Origin: Clostridium sp. AM30-24
Lineage (GTDB): Bacteria; Bacillota; Clostridia; Lachnospirales; Lachnospiraceae
Direction of reading: 5' to 3'
Length of the DNA: 64,000 nucleotides
Assembly: GCF_003480435.1 (NCBI RefSeq)
Contig: NZ_QUJB01000010.1
Coordinates: 1 to 64,000, forward strand
In this document: positions 1 through 7,672 of the stretch, piece by piece
How the letters are laid out: every line of letters starts with the position of its first letter
How positions within the stretch are numbered: the first letter of the stretch is position 1
Notes under the pieces: model-generated
The model's input: the letters and a program-made list of their open reading frames with translations, nothing else
What the model was told of the DNA's origin: nothing
Databases searched by the model: none
Program-made: the position numbers and the translations under genes

Positions 1-186
1 TTACTTCAAAATATTGTCTAACTTTTGGGGGTCACTTCAAATAGTGACGGCTGTTATATTATAACAGATTACTTGTAAAGGGTAGGCCGTGTGTATCTGA
101 CTTTCCCTTTTTTGTATCTATAGTCTATCATATTCCCAAATCGAATTCAAGCACTATTTCCCTTCCGTCGTCACCGACATTCCCGT

Positions 187-259
187 CGTTACTGCTTACG
201 CTTTGCGTAAACAGTAACGGGATTTTGCCGATGCTTCGCATCCTAAATCGGCAAAATCC
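187..259. repeat. Double-hairpin intergenic repeat (copy A, downstream of suf)
   Basis: Two adjacent stem-loops are visible. The first pairs CGTTACTG (187-194) with CAGTAACG (212-219) and has a second inner stem TTACG/CGTAA. The second pairs GGATTTTGCCGAT (220-232) with ATCGGCAAAATCC (247-259). An inverted, partly degenerate copy of the second hairpin lies at 5553-5594, on the other side of the suf operon. The rest of 1-303 shows no gene; this structure sits 3' of sufU and may help end or stabilise the suf transcript, but no clear U-tract follows. Confidence 0.6.
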
Positions 260-303
260 GCATCCAAGACATTATATTACGGTATTTTCGGTGCCGAAAA
301 TAC

Positions 304-762
304 CTACTTGGAATAGCTGTCTGGAATCATTTTCCCTTCAGCTGCCTTCTTAAACATCTCCTCCATCGTATGCCAGCCCAGCACCGCGCACTTGACCCGC
401 GCCGGCATATGGGACACATCCTGTAAGATGGAAGCTTCCTCCAGAGGTTCCAGTTCATCGCCCTTTGCAGTTCCTTTGATCATCTCAAGAAACAGATTCG
501 CGAGGCGCAGCGCCTCATCCTTTTTCTTTCCAATGATCAAATCTAACATCATATCCGCGGAGGCCTGGGAGATCGCGCAGCCGTCCCCGACGAAAGCTCC
601 GTCGACGATCTCATCGTTCTCGACTTTTAATTTCAGCCAGATATCATCACCGCAGCTCGGGTTTACGCCCTCTAAGACGAGGTTTGCGTCCGGCAGCTCA
701 TGCTTGTGAGTCGGATGAAGATTGTGTTCAATTAAAATTTCATTATAAAATGTATTACTCAT
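304..762 (-). CDS. sufU: SufU iron-sulfur cluster assembly protein
   Basis: This 152-residue protein belongs to the SufU branch of the IscU/NifU scaffold fold. In Gram-positive bacteria SufU is a zinc-dependent sulfur acceptor that takes persulfide from SufS and passes it to the SufBCD scaffold. The three expected cysteines are present: C37 in NPSCGD, C62 in GDGCAISQAS and C125 in RVKCAVLGW. The longer spacing between the second and third cysteine separates SufU from IscU. The gene is last in the suf operon and its start overlaps the end of sufS by 8 bases, implying translational coupling. Confidence 0.95.
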   Translation of the reverse strand: MSNTFYNEILIEHNLHPTHKHELPDANLVLEGVNPSCGDDIWLKLKVENDEIVDGAFVGDGCAISQASADMMLDLIIGKKKDEALRLANLFLEMIKGTAKGDELEPLEEASILQDVSHMPARVKCAVLGWHTMEEMFKKAAEGKMIPDSYSK

Positions 763-1969
763 ATCCCATTTTTCTCCTTAATCCGCCAAGACTCTCAAGG
801 AATGCCCGGATCTCCTCCTCGGTATTGTAGAACGCGAGGCTCACACGCGTCGTGGAGGCGGTTCCAAGGTACTGTAACAGCGGCTGTGCGCAGTGGTGAC
901 CGGCGCGGACACAGATATTGTCAGCGTTTAAGATCTCTGCCACATCATGGGGGTGAACGCCGTCGACAGCGAAGGACAGGATTCCGTGATGGTTGTCCGG
1001 ATCGCTGCTCCCAAGAACACGGATTCCGGGAATATTCATCATGCCCTCGTAGGCGATTCTAGTGAGCCTGTTCTCCTGTGCCTCGATCGCGTCGAAACCG
1101 ATATTTTTCATGTAGCGGACTGCCTCAGCCAGCGCGTAAGCGCCTCCGGCATTGACGGTTCCCGCCTCGAACTTATGCGGAACCTCCGCCCAGACAGCGC
1201 CCTCTCTTGTGACAGATTCGATCATCTCGCCTCCGGTGAGGAAGGGCGGAAGCTTCTCAAGAAGCTCTTTCTTTCCGTAAAGAGCGCCGATTCCCATTGG
1301 AGTCAGCATCTTGTGACCGGAGAAAGAAAGGAAATCCACCCCCAGATCCTGCACGTCAACAGCGATATGCGGAACACTCTGGGCACCATCGCCGACCAGG
1401 ATCACACCGTGGCGGTGGCAGATCTCAGCGAATGTCTTTAAATCATTCCTGCATCCGAGAACATTGGAGATCTGCGTGATCGCGGCGATCTTTGTGCGGT
1501 CGTTGATCATGCTCTCCAGACGTTCAGCCGGGATCGTTCCGTCCATGTCGCATTCTAAATATTTTACCGTCGCGCCGTAACGCTTTGCGGCCTGCTGCCA
1601 CGGAAGAATATTGCTGTGGTGCTCCATGATGCTGACAATGATCTCATCGCCCGGCTTTAACAGGTACTCAGAGAGGGTGTAGGCCGCAAGATTCAGGCTC
1701 TCTGTGGCGTTTCTCGTAAACACGATCTCCTCCGGACATGACGCGTGAAGGAAGTCAGCGACCGTCTTTCTCGCGTCCTCATAACATTCCGTTGCCTCTT
1801 CACTTAACTCGTAGAGACCGCGGAACGGGTTTGCGTTATATTTCTCATAAAACCGCTTTTCCGCATCCAGAACACATGCGGGCTTCTGGGAAGTCGCCGC
1901 ATTGTCCAGATATATGATATCACGGTTTTTTAACAGCGGGAAATCTTCCCGGATCTTATTTACATCCAT
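755..1969 (-). CDS. sufS: SufS cysteine desulfurase
   Basis: A 404-residue PLP-dependent group II cysteine desulfurase, which converts cysteine to alanine and a protein-bound persulfide for Fe-S cluster building. The PLP lysine is K220 in SFSGHKM. The catalytic cysteine is C360 in the RAGHHCAQP loop, which is compact as expected for SufS rather than IscS. EHHSN (about 116-120) is the usual cofactor-stacking motif. The length is normal. It overlaps sufD by 14 bases upstream and sufU by 8 downstream, so the three are cotranscribed and coupled. SufU is the expected activating partner. Confidence 0.96.
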   Translation of the reverse strand: MDVNKIREDFPLLKNRDIIYLDNAATSQKPACVLDAEKRFYEKYNANPFRGLYELSEEATECYEDARKTVADFLHASCPEEIVFTRNATESLNLAAYTLSEYLLKPGDEIIVSIMEHHSNILPWQQAAKRYGATVKYLECDMDGTIPAERLESMINDRTKIAAITQISNVLGCRNDLKTFAEICHRHGVILVGDGAQSVPHIAVDVQDLGVDFLSFSGHKMLTPMGIGALYGKKELLEKLPPFLTGGEMIESVTREGAVWAEVPHKFEAGTVNAGGAYALAEAVRYMKNIGFDAIEAQENRLTRIAYEGMMNIPGIRVLGSSDPDNHHGILSFAVDGVHPHDVAEILNADNICVRAGHHCAQPLLQYLGTASTTRVSLAFYNTEEEIRAFLESLGGLRRKMGYE

Positions 1970-3104
1970 TGGAACCCTCGCTTTCTAAGTAGGAGGCAAC
2001 GTCTGCCTTCGTCTTCTCATCAGGTACGAAACGGAGAACCGCGTCGATCCTTGCTTTCGCCATCATTTTGTAGATCTCGGCGAGAGCCATGCCGCGGCTT
2101 TCCAGATAGAATACAAGGTCCTCATCCAGCTTTCCGATGGTGGCACCATGGTTTCCTTCCACATCCTCCTCGGCGCAGAGGATCAGCGGGATCGTCTGGT
2201 TGACCACGTCATCGTCGAGAAGAAGAACGTCCTCTTTCTCGTTTCCGACAGCCCCCGCAGCGCCCTTCTTAAAGTCGATGGTCCCGCGGAACAGCTTTCT
2301 CGCGTTTTCATGGAGCACGCCGTCGGTCCTGATCTCGCTGATGGATTTCTTTCCCTCATGGAGGGCCACATAGTTCATATCGAGCACGCAGTCATCGGCA
2401 ACTGTGTAGGCGATGTCTGCTGTAAAATTACTCTTTTTGCCGATAAGTTCAGCCTTACAGCCGTTGTAAACCCGGTCACCGCCAAGGAATAAGTGGATGA
2501 CGGAGAGTTTCGCATCATCAGCAACCTTTGCCCCGATATCATTCAAAACGGTCTTCGCGTTTTTGTTGCGGATGATCTGGACAAGAGTCACCTTCGCGTC
2601 TTTTTCCAGAATTAATTTTGTCTGCACGGCGGAAAGCCCGGTGTGTTCAGACTGGGAGACGGCAGCAGGATTTTCTCCGACCGGGCTGGGACTTCCGGTC
2701 CGTTCAGGATCGACGCTTCGTTCAGCCGCCATATCCATGATAACGGTCATATTGCTTCCTTCTTTTGCCAGAATTCCAAAGGTGTTCAGGCTGTGCTCAA
2801 AAGCACCGTAGGCAAATCTGATCCGCGCCGGTTCCCCGGAGACATCGCTGTCAGCAGAGAGCAGTACCGCGCCTGCGGCACTTTCCTTTACAAGCATGTC
2901 CATATCGGATCCCATGCCGCCTGTGACATCCTTAAAACGGTCCGGAAGACCGGCAGGGCAGACAGTCTTTGCGATCCCTGCCGGGATCTCAAGGTTTCCT
3001 TCATGCGCTCCGGAGACAGAAATCCCGGAGATCGCAGTCTCATTCATTTTCAGCCAGTTCCATGTCTTAGAAGGGAGCTGGTTGATCTTCATGTTCTCCA
3101 TCAT
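1956..3104 (-). CDS. sufD: SufD, Fe-S scaffold subunit
   Basis: A 382-residue SufBD-family protein. SufD pairs with SufB on the SufC ATPase dimer and is needed for iron entry into the nascent cluster. The C-terminal half carries the family core, including HGATIGKLDEDLVFYLESRG, which closely parallels the C-terminal part of SufB. The N-terminal part is divergent, as is usual for SufD. The start overlaps the sufB stop by 4 bases (ATGA). It lies between sufB and sufS, the standard Firmicutes position. Confidence 0.93.
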   Translation of the reverse strand: MMENMKINQLPSKTWNWLKMNETAISGISVSGAHEGNLEIPAGIAKTVCPAGLPDRFKDVTGGMGSDMDMLVKESAAGAVLLSADSDVSGEPARIRFAYGAFEHSLNTFGILAKEGSNMTVIMDMAAERSVDPERTGSPSPVGENPAAVSQSEHTGLSAVQTKLILEKDAKVTLVQIIRNKNAKTVLNDIGAKVADDAKLSVIHLFLGGDRVYNGCKAELIGKKSNFTADIAYTVADDCVLDMNYVALHEGKKSISEIRTDGVLHENARKLFRGTIDFKKGAAGAVGNEKEDVLLLDDDVVNQTIPLILCAEEDVEGNHGATIGKLDEDLVFYLESRGMALAEIYKMMAKARIDAVLRFVPDEKTKADVASYLESEGSNGCK

Positions 3105-4507
3105 CCAATACTTCCTTTCATTTCCAGATGGATCAGATTGTTCATTTCCACCGCGTATTCAAGCGGAAGCTCCTTCGAGACATTGTCGGCGAAGCCGCTG
3201 ACGATCAGGGCTCTCGCGTCCTCCTCGGAGATACCGCGGGACATCAGATAGAAGACGGCGTCATCACTGATGCGGCCGATCTTTGCCTCATGTCCGACAT
3301 CGGCGTCCTTCGTGCGGATATCCATCGCCGGGATCGTGTCGGAACGGGAGATATCGTCGAGCATCAGGGACTGGCAGGAGACAGCGGATTTGCTGCCCTT
3401 TGCCTTTGCGGATACGACAACGGAGCTCCGGAAGGTGCTGATCCCGCCGTCCTTGGAGATCGATCTCGTATTTACATAGGAAGAAGTCTTTGGAGCGTTG
3501 TGGACCACCTTACATCCGGTATCGAGGTTCTGTCCCTTACCGGCGAATGTGATCCCGGTAAATTCGGATCTTGCGCCCTCACCGTTTAACACGCTCATCG
3601 GGTAGAGGTAAGAAACATGGGAACCGAAGGAACCGGATACCCACTCGATGACTCCGCCTTCCTCGACCTTCGCACGCTTTGTGTTTAAATTGTACATATT
3701 TTTCGACCAGTTCTCGATCGTAGAGTAGCGGAGCTTTGCGTTTTTTCCGATGTAAAGCTCGACACAGCCGGCATGGAGGTTTGCCACATTGTACTTCGGT
3801 GCAGAACATCCCTCGATGAAGTGTAAGGACGCGCCCTCATCGACGATGATCAGAGTGTGCTCAAACTGTCCGGCACCTGCGGCGTTTAAACGGAAGTAGG
3901 ACTGCAGCGGGATCTCAACGGAAACTCCCTTCGGAACATAGACGAAGGAACCGCCGGACCAGACAGCGCCGTGCAGGGCTGCGAATTTATGGTCATGGGG
4001 TGTCACGAGCTTCATAAAGTGGTCCTTTACCATATCGGCATATTCACCGGTCAGGGCACTTTCCATATCGGTGTAGATAACGCCCTGCTCCTCAACCTCC
4101 TTGCGGACATTATGGTAGACGAGCTCGGAGTCGTATTGGGCACCTACACCGGCGAGGGAGGTGCGCTCCGCCTGCGGGATCCCAAGCTTTTCGAAGGTGT
4201 CCTTGATCTCTTCCGGAACCTCGGACCAGTTACCCTTCATCTTTGTATTTGCGCGGACATAGGTGGCGATGTTGTCCATGTTTAACCCTTCGATGGACGG
4301 GCCCCAGTCCGGAACCTTCATTTCATTATATACTTTTAAGGAATTTAACCGGAAATCATGCATCCACTCCGGGTCATGTTTCTCCTCGGAGATCTTTTCC
4401 ACAATGTCCTCGGTGAGACCGTTTTTAATACGGTAAGCGTCCTTCTCGTCATTGCGGAAGTCGTACATGTTGCGGTCAACGTCCTCAACATACGTCTTTT
4501 CCTTCAT
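3101..4507 (-). CDS. sufB: SufB, Fe-S scaffold subunit
   Basis: A 468-residue SufB. It is the main scaffold on which the Fe-S cluster forms in the SufBC2D complex. Typical SufB stretches are visible: VYNEMKVPDWGP near the N-terminus, the central GGSFVYVPKGV and FEHTLIIVDEGA beta-helix segments, and GHEAKIGRISDDAVFYLMSRG near the C-terminus. Length matches the family. It overlaps sufC by 4 bases and sufD by 4 bases. Confidence 0.96.
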   Translation of the reverse strand: MKEKTYVEDVDRNMYDFRNDEKDAYRIKNGLTEDIVEKISEEKHDPEWMHDFRLNSLKVYNEMKVPDWGPSIEGLNMDNIATYVRANTKMKGNWSEVPEEIKDTFEKLGIPQAERTSLAGVGAQYDSELVYHNVRKEVEEQGVIYTDMESALTGEYADMVKDHFMKLVTPHDHKFAALHGAVWSGGSFVYVPKGVSVEIPLQSYFRLNAAGAGQFEHTLIIVDEGASLHFIEGCSAPKYNVANLHAGCVELYIGKNAKLRYSTIENWSKNMYNLNTKRAKVEEGGVIEWVSGSFGSHVSYLYPMSVLNGEGARSEFTGITFAGKGQNLDTGCKVVHNAPKTSSYVNTRSISKDGGISTFRSSVVVSAKAKGSKSAVSCQSLMLDDISRSDTIPAMDIRTKDADVGHEAKIGRISDDAVFYLMSRGISEEDARALIVSGFADNVSKELPLEYAVEMNNLIHLEMKGSIG

Positions 4508-5277
4508 TCGTTGTTCTCTCCCTTCTCGTTTGCGGAAGCGATAAACTGCTCGAAGCCGTTCTCGTTGATCTCATCGACGAGAGAACCATCGCCCTCGGCA
4601 ACCAGGCGGCCGTCTACGAGAACATGGGTCTTGTCCACGTGGAGAGACTCCAGGATCCTTGTGCTGTGGGTGATGATGAGGAGTGCGCCGTCCTTGCTCT
4701 TCTGGTACTCCTCGATTCCCTTGGAAACGGTGCGGACCGCGTCGACATCGAGACCGGAGTCTGTCTCATCGAGGATCGCTAAGGACGGATTTAAGAGGAG
4801 AAGCTGCAGGATCTCCGCTTTCTTTTTCTCACCGCCGGAGAAGCCGACATTCAGATCACGGAAGCCGTAGGACGGATCCATGTCGAGAACCTCCATGGCT
4901 TTCTTAAGGTCTTTATTGAAATCCCAGATACGGATGTTTTTTCCGGTCCTCGCGGAGAGGGCGCTGCGGATAAAGTTGGAGAGGGAGATCCCCGGAACCT
5001 CCAGCGGGTTCTGGAAGGAGAGAAACATACCAAGGCGGGCGCGCTTGTCAGCTGCCTCTTTTGTGATATTCTCACCGCCAAAGAAGATCTCACCGTCCGT
5101 GACGTGGTAATTCGGGTTTCCCATTAAGGTACATCCGAGGGTGGATTTTCCGGCACCATTCGGACCCATGAGAACGTGGGTCTCGCCTTTGTTGATGGTT
5201 AAGTTGATCCCGTGAAGAATGGATTTCTCTTCCACATCCACGGAGAGATTTTTTACATTTAATAATGGTTCTGACAT
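4504..5277 (-). CDS. sufC: SufC, Fe-S assembly ATPase
   Basis: A 257-residue ABC-type ATPase that drives conformational change in SufB-SufD. Walker A is GPNGAGKST (residues 38-46), the signature is VGFSGGEKKKAE, and the Walker B region is LAILDETDSGLD, all typical of SufC. An in-frame ATG five codons upstream (5292) exists, but GGAGGA lies about 8 bases before the ATG at 5277 and nothing similar precedes 5292, so 5277 is preferred. It is the first gene of the suf operon; no suf repressor gene (IscR/SufR) is seen beside it. Confidence 0.95.
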   Translation of the reverse strand: MSEPLLNVKNLSVDVEEKSILHGINLTINKGETHVLMGPNGAGKSTLGCTLMGNPNYHVTDGEIFFGGENITKEAADKRARLGMFLSFQNPLEVPGISLSNFIRSALSARTGKNIRIWDFNKDLKKAMEVLDMDPSYGFRDLNVGFSGGEKKKAEILQLLLLNPSLAILDETDSGLDVDAVRTVSKGIEEYQKSKDGALLIITHSTRILESLHVDKTHVLVDGRLVAEGDGSLVDEINENGFEQFIASANEKGENNE

Positions 5278-5428
5278 ATCGGATTCCTCCATGTAATTAA
5301 GACTGAATGTAACGATCCAGCAGGTCTGTGTTCTTGTTTGCGCTGACCGTAGTCAATCACGGACATTCGAATTGAAAATGCTGAACAGTCACGACAAAAC
5401 ATAGTTATTTGATAGGTGATGCAGTGAT

Positions 5429-5457
5429 ATTATAACCGCGTTGAAAAAAATATGCAA
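5429..5457 (-). promoter_or_regulatory. Promoter of the suf operon
   Basis: On the minus strand TTGCAT (5457-5452) and TATAAT (5434-5429) are separated by 17 bases, a good vegetative promoter 150 bases upstream of sufC. No clear regulatory palindrome overlaps it. Confidence 0.65.
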
Positions 5458-5552
5458 GAGTAATTCCTATAAAATTACTATGAATTGCTGCTTTATTGAT
5501 TCATGGGTAGGAATTTTCTGAACTGAAAATTCCGTATGATACCGTTATGACC

Positions 5553-5594
5553 GCGGATTTTGCCGATTCGGAATGCGAAGCATCGGCAAAATAT
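5553..5594. repeat. Palindromic repeat (inverted copy B)
   Basis: GGATTTTGCCGATTC (5555-5569) pairs with ATCGGCAAAAT (5582-5592). Read on the minus strand this is nearly the same as the hairpin at 220-259, including the shared GATGCTTCGCAT core. Just upstream (5512-5533) GGAATTTTC and GAAAATTCC form another short palindrome. It lies between the divergent suf and tetR promoters. Confidence 0.6.
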
Positions 5595-5644
5595 GAACAA
5601 ACCTTACGAAAATCTAAAATCATTATAAAGTGAAAAAACAGATA

Positions 5645-5689
5645 TTGACAGAATGACAGGGTGTCACTATAATGTTGACAGGTTGTCAC
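5645..5689 (+). promoter_or_regulatory. Promoter with two tandem operator palindromes for the tetR-efflux operon
   Basis: TTGACA (5645-5650) and TATAAT (5668-5673) match consensus with a 17-base spacer. The palindrome TGACAGGGTGTCA (5654-5666) fills the spacer and TGACAGGTTGTCA (5676-5688) covers the expected start site. The two are 22 bases apart, two helical turns, so two dimers could bind one face. A further half-site GTGTCAG lies near 5708. Inferred to be autoregulatory operators of the adjacent TetR protein. Confidence 0.75.
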
Positions 5690-5753
5690 TTTTTACAAAA
5701 GAAGGAAAGTGTCAGAAATACACACTTGATTTCGACAGAAGGGAGATGGAATT

Positions 5754-6398
5754 ATGCCGACCGAGCGGTTTCTGCGGCTTCCAAAAGAGAAAATTGAAGC
5801 AATTCGGATCGCAGCGGCAAAGGAGTTTATGAGAGTGCCTCTTGAGGAAGCATCGATCAACCGGATCGTCCACGACGCGGATATATCAAGAGGAAGCTTT
5901 TATACATATTTTGAAGATAAGCAGGATCTGTTGAAGTGGCTGATCTACGCCCAGGCGGAACAGCATTTTAACAACTATATCGAGCGGCTCCGGGAAAACG
6001 GAGGCGATCTGTGGGATATGCTTGAGAGTGTGTTCGACCGCGGAATGGATCTTATGGAGCGGGCCGGATTGATCGAAATTTTCCAGAATCTGATCAAGAG
6101 CGCGAAGTTCATGGATATTTTCAGGGGCGATCCGGAGTCTGACCCGCAGGTATGCCGGGAAAATCAGAGGTTTATGAAGCTCTTATATGAAAATATCGAT
6201 CAGGACAAAGCACCAATCAGCAGGGAGGCCTTAAATGAGCTGATCGAAATGCATATGGTAGTATTTATCATGTCGATCAAGCGCTTTTTCCGTGACGGGG
6301 AGGCGAGAGAGGAAGCTTCCGAGTATTACAAACGCCATATCCATATGCTTCACTACGGCATATGTGCATATAGATCAGACAGCAGGGAAGAGGAGTAG
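5754..6398 (+). CDS. TetR/AcrR-family repressor of the efflux operon
   Basis: A 214-residue TetR-family regulator. The N-terminal helix-turn-helix spans about residues 10-60, with the hallmark ISRGSFYTYFEDKQDLL that ends the recognition helix. The C-terminal two thirds is helical and would form the ligand pocket; no ligand can be assigned. It is the first gene after a promoter with two TGACA-N3-TGTCA palindromes and precedes the RND adaptor by 116 bases, so it most likely represses itself and the pump and is released by a pump substrate. Confidence 0.9.
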   Translation: MPTERFLRLPKEKIEAIRIAAAKEFMRVPLEEASINRIVHDADISRGSFYTYFEDKQDLLKWLIYAQAEQHFNNYIERLRENGGDLWDMLESVFDRGMDLMERAGLIEIFQNLIKSAKFMDIFRGDPESDPQVCRENQRFMKLLYENIDQDKAPISREALNELIEMHMVVFIMSIKRFFRDGEAREEASEYYKRHIHMLHYGICAYRSDSREEE

Positions 6399-6514
6399 CG
6401 GTAAGGAATAGAAAAGAAAAGCTGCCCGCGAAACAGAACATGCGGACCGGAAGACAAAAAAGGATCCGCAGGAGAGATCAAAAAGCAACAGGTTGCAGAA
6501 AATGAGGAGGAACC

Positions 6515-7657
6515 ATGAAAAAAGCAGGTAAGATCGTAATCGGGCTTGTATGCGTCGGTGCATTTGGAGCCCTGATGTTCACAAGATTTACGAAAAAAGA
6601 GGAGCCGATCGAGGCCGTTCCGAACCCGACCGTCGTCGTCCAGACACCGGAGACAGGAAATATTGAACTTTCCACAGGACTGACAGGTACCGTGGAACCG
6701 GCAGATCAGGTATACATTATCCCGAAGGGAAGCGGAGAAGTACTGGAGGTTTATGTAAATCAGGGCGATACCGTACAGAAGGGACAGAAGCTGTTCCGCA
6801 TCGACAACAAGCAGTTAGACGCGGCAAGGATCACGTTAAATACGACTCAGGTATCCTTAAACGATGCCCAGACATCTGTAAACAGGATGAAGGCGCTCTA
6901 CGAGAGCGGGGATATTTCCGCCCAGGCCTACGAGCAGGCGGTAAGCGGTCTGTCCATGGCGAAGCTCCAGTATGATTCCGCAAAATTAAACTATGATACC
7001 CAGAGTGAGAACACGGTCGTTACCGCGCCAATCGCCGGTGTCTTAGAGCAGTTTGGCGTGCAGGTGCATGATATGTCTGCGGGCGGTTCTGTCGCAGGTG
7101 TTGTATCCGGTGCAGGCGGAAAAACACTGACCTTCAACGTGTCGGAGCGTGTCATGAAGGGATTAAATATCGGTGATCCTGTGACGGTGGAGAAGAACGG
7201 AACGGACTACAGCGGCGCGATCTCCGAGATCGGCAGCATGGTGGACGCGTCCACAGGACTTTTCAAGGTGAAAGCGACCTTGGGTGACGCGGACGGACTT
7301 GCCAGCGGAACGATGGTAAAGGTTTATGTGACAGCGGAGAAGGCGGACAATGTCATGGTCGTTCCGGCAGATTGTGTGAACTACAGCAATGGAGACGCTT
7401 ACGTGTATACATATGATGCCGCGACAGCAACGGCGAAAAAGACTCCGGTGGAAGACGGACTCATCGATTCTGACAAGATTCAGATCGTTTCCGGACTTTC
7501 CTACGACGACAAGGTCATCACAAGCTGGTCCAAGGAGCTTTATGACGGCGCCGCGGTAAATATTCAGGGCAGTGATGACAGTGCGGAAACGACAGCCGAC
7601 AGCAGTGAGACAACAGCAGAAGAGACTACAAAAGCCGCGGAAACGGCAGCAAAATAA
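6515..7657 (+). CDS. RND efflux periplasmic-adaptor-type (membrane fusion) protein
   Basis: A 380-residue HlyD/AcrA-type adaptor. Residues about 5-24 form a signal anchor. A biotinyl-lipoyl-like half (VYIIPKGSGEVLEVYVNQGD, about 70-89) is followed by a helical hairpin (about 100-165), the second lipoyl half (TVVTAPIAGVLEQFGV) and a beta-barrel region. The extreme C-terminus is rich in Thr, Ala and Glu and looks disordered. GAGGAGGAA precedes the start. It ends 15 bases before the RND pump gene, with which it should form a complex. Such adaptors in monoderm bacteria work outside the membrane. Confidence 0.92.
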   Translation: MKKAGKIVIGLVCVGAFGALMFTRFTKKEEPIEAVPNPTVVVQTPETGNIELSTGLTGTVEPADQVYIIPKGSGEVLEVYVNQGDTVQKGQKLFRIDNKQLDAARITLNTTQVSLNDAQTSVNRMKALYESGDISAQAYEQAVSGLSMAKLQYDSAKLNYDTQSENTVVTAPIAGVLEQFGVQVHDMSAGGSVAGVVSGAGGKTLTFNVSERVMKGLNIGDPVTVEKNGTDYSGAISEIGSMVDASTGLFKVKATLGDADGLASGTMVKVYVTAEKADNVMVVPADCVNYSNGDAYVYTYDAATATAKKTPVEDGLIDSDKIQIVSGLSYDDKVITSWSKELYDGAAVNIQGSDDSAETTADSSETTAEETTKAAETAAK

Positions 7658-7672
7658 GGAGGCACAAGGAAC

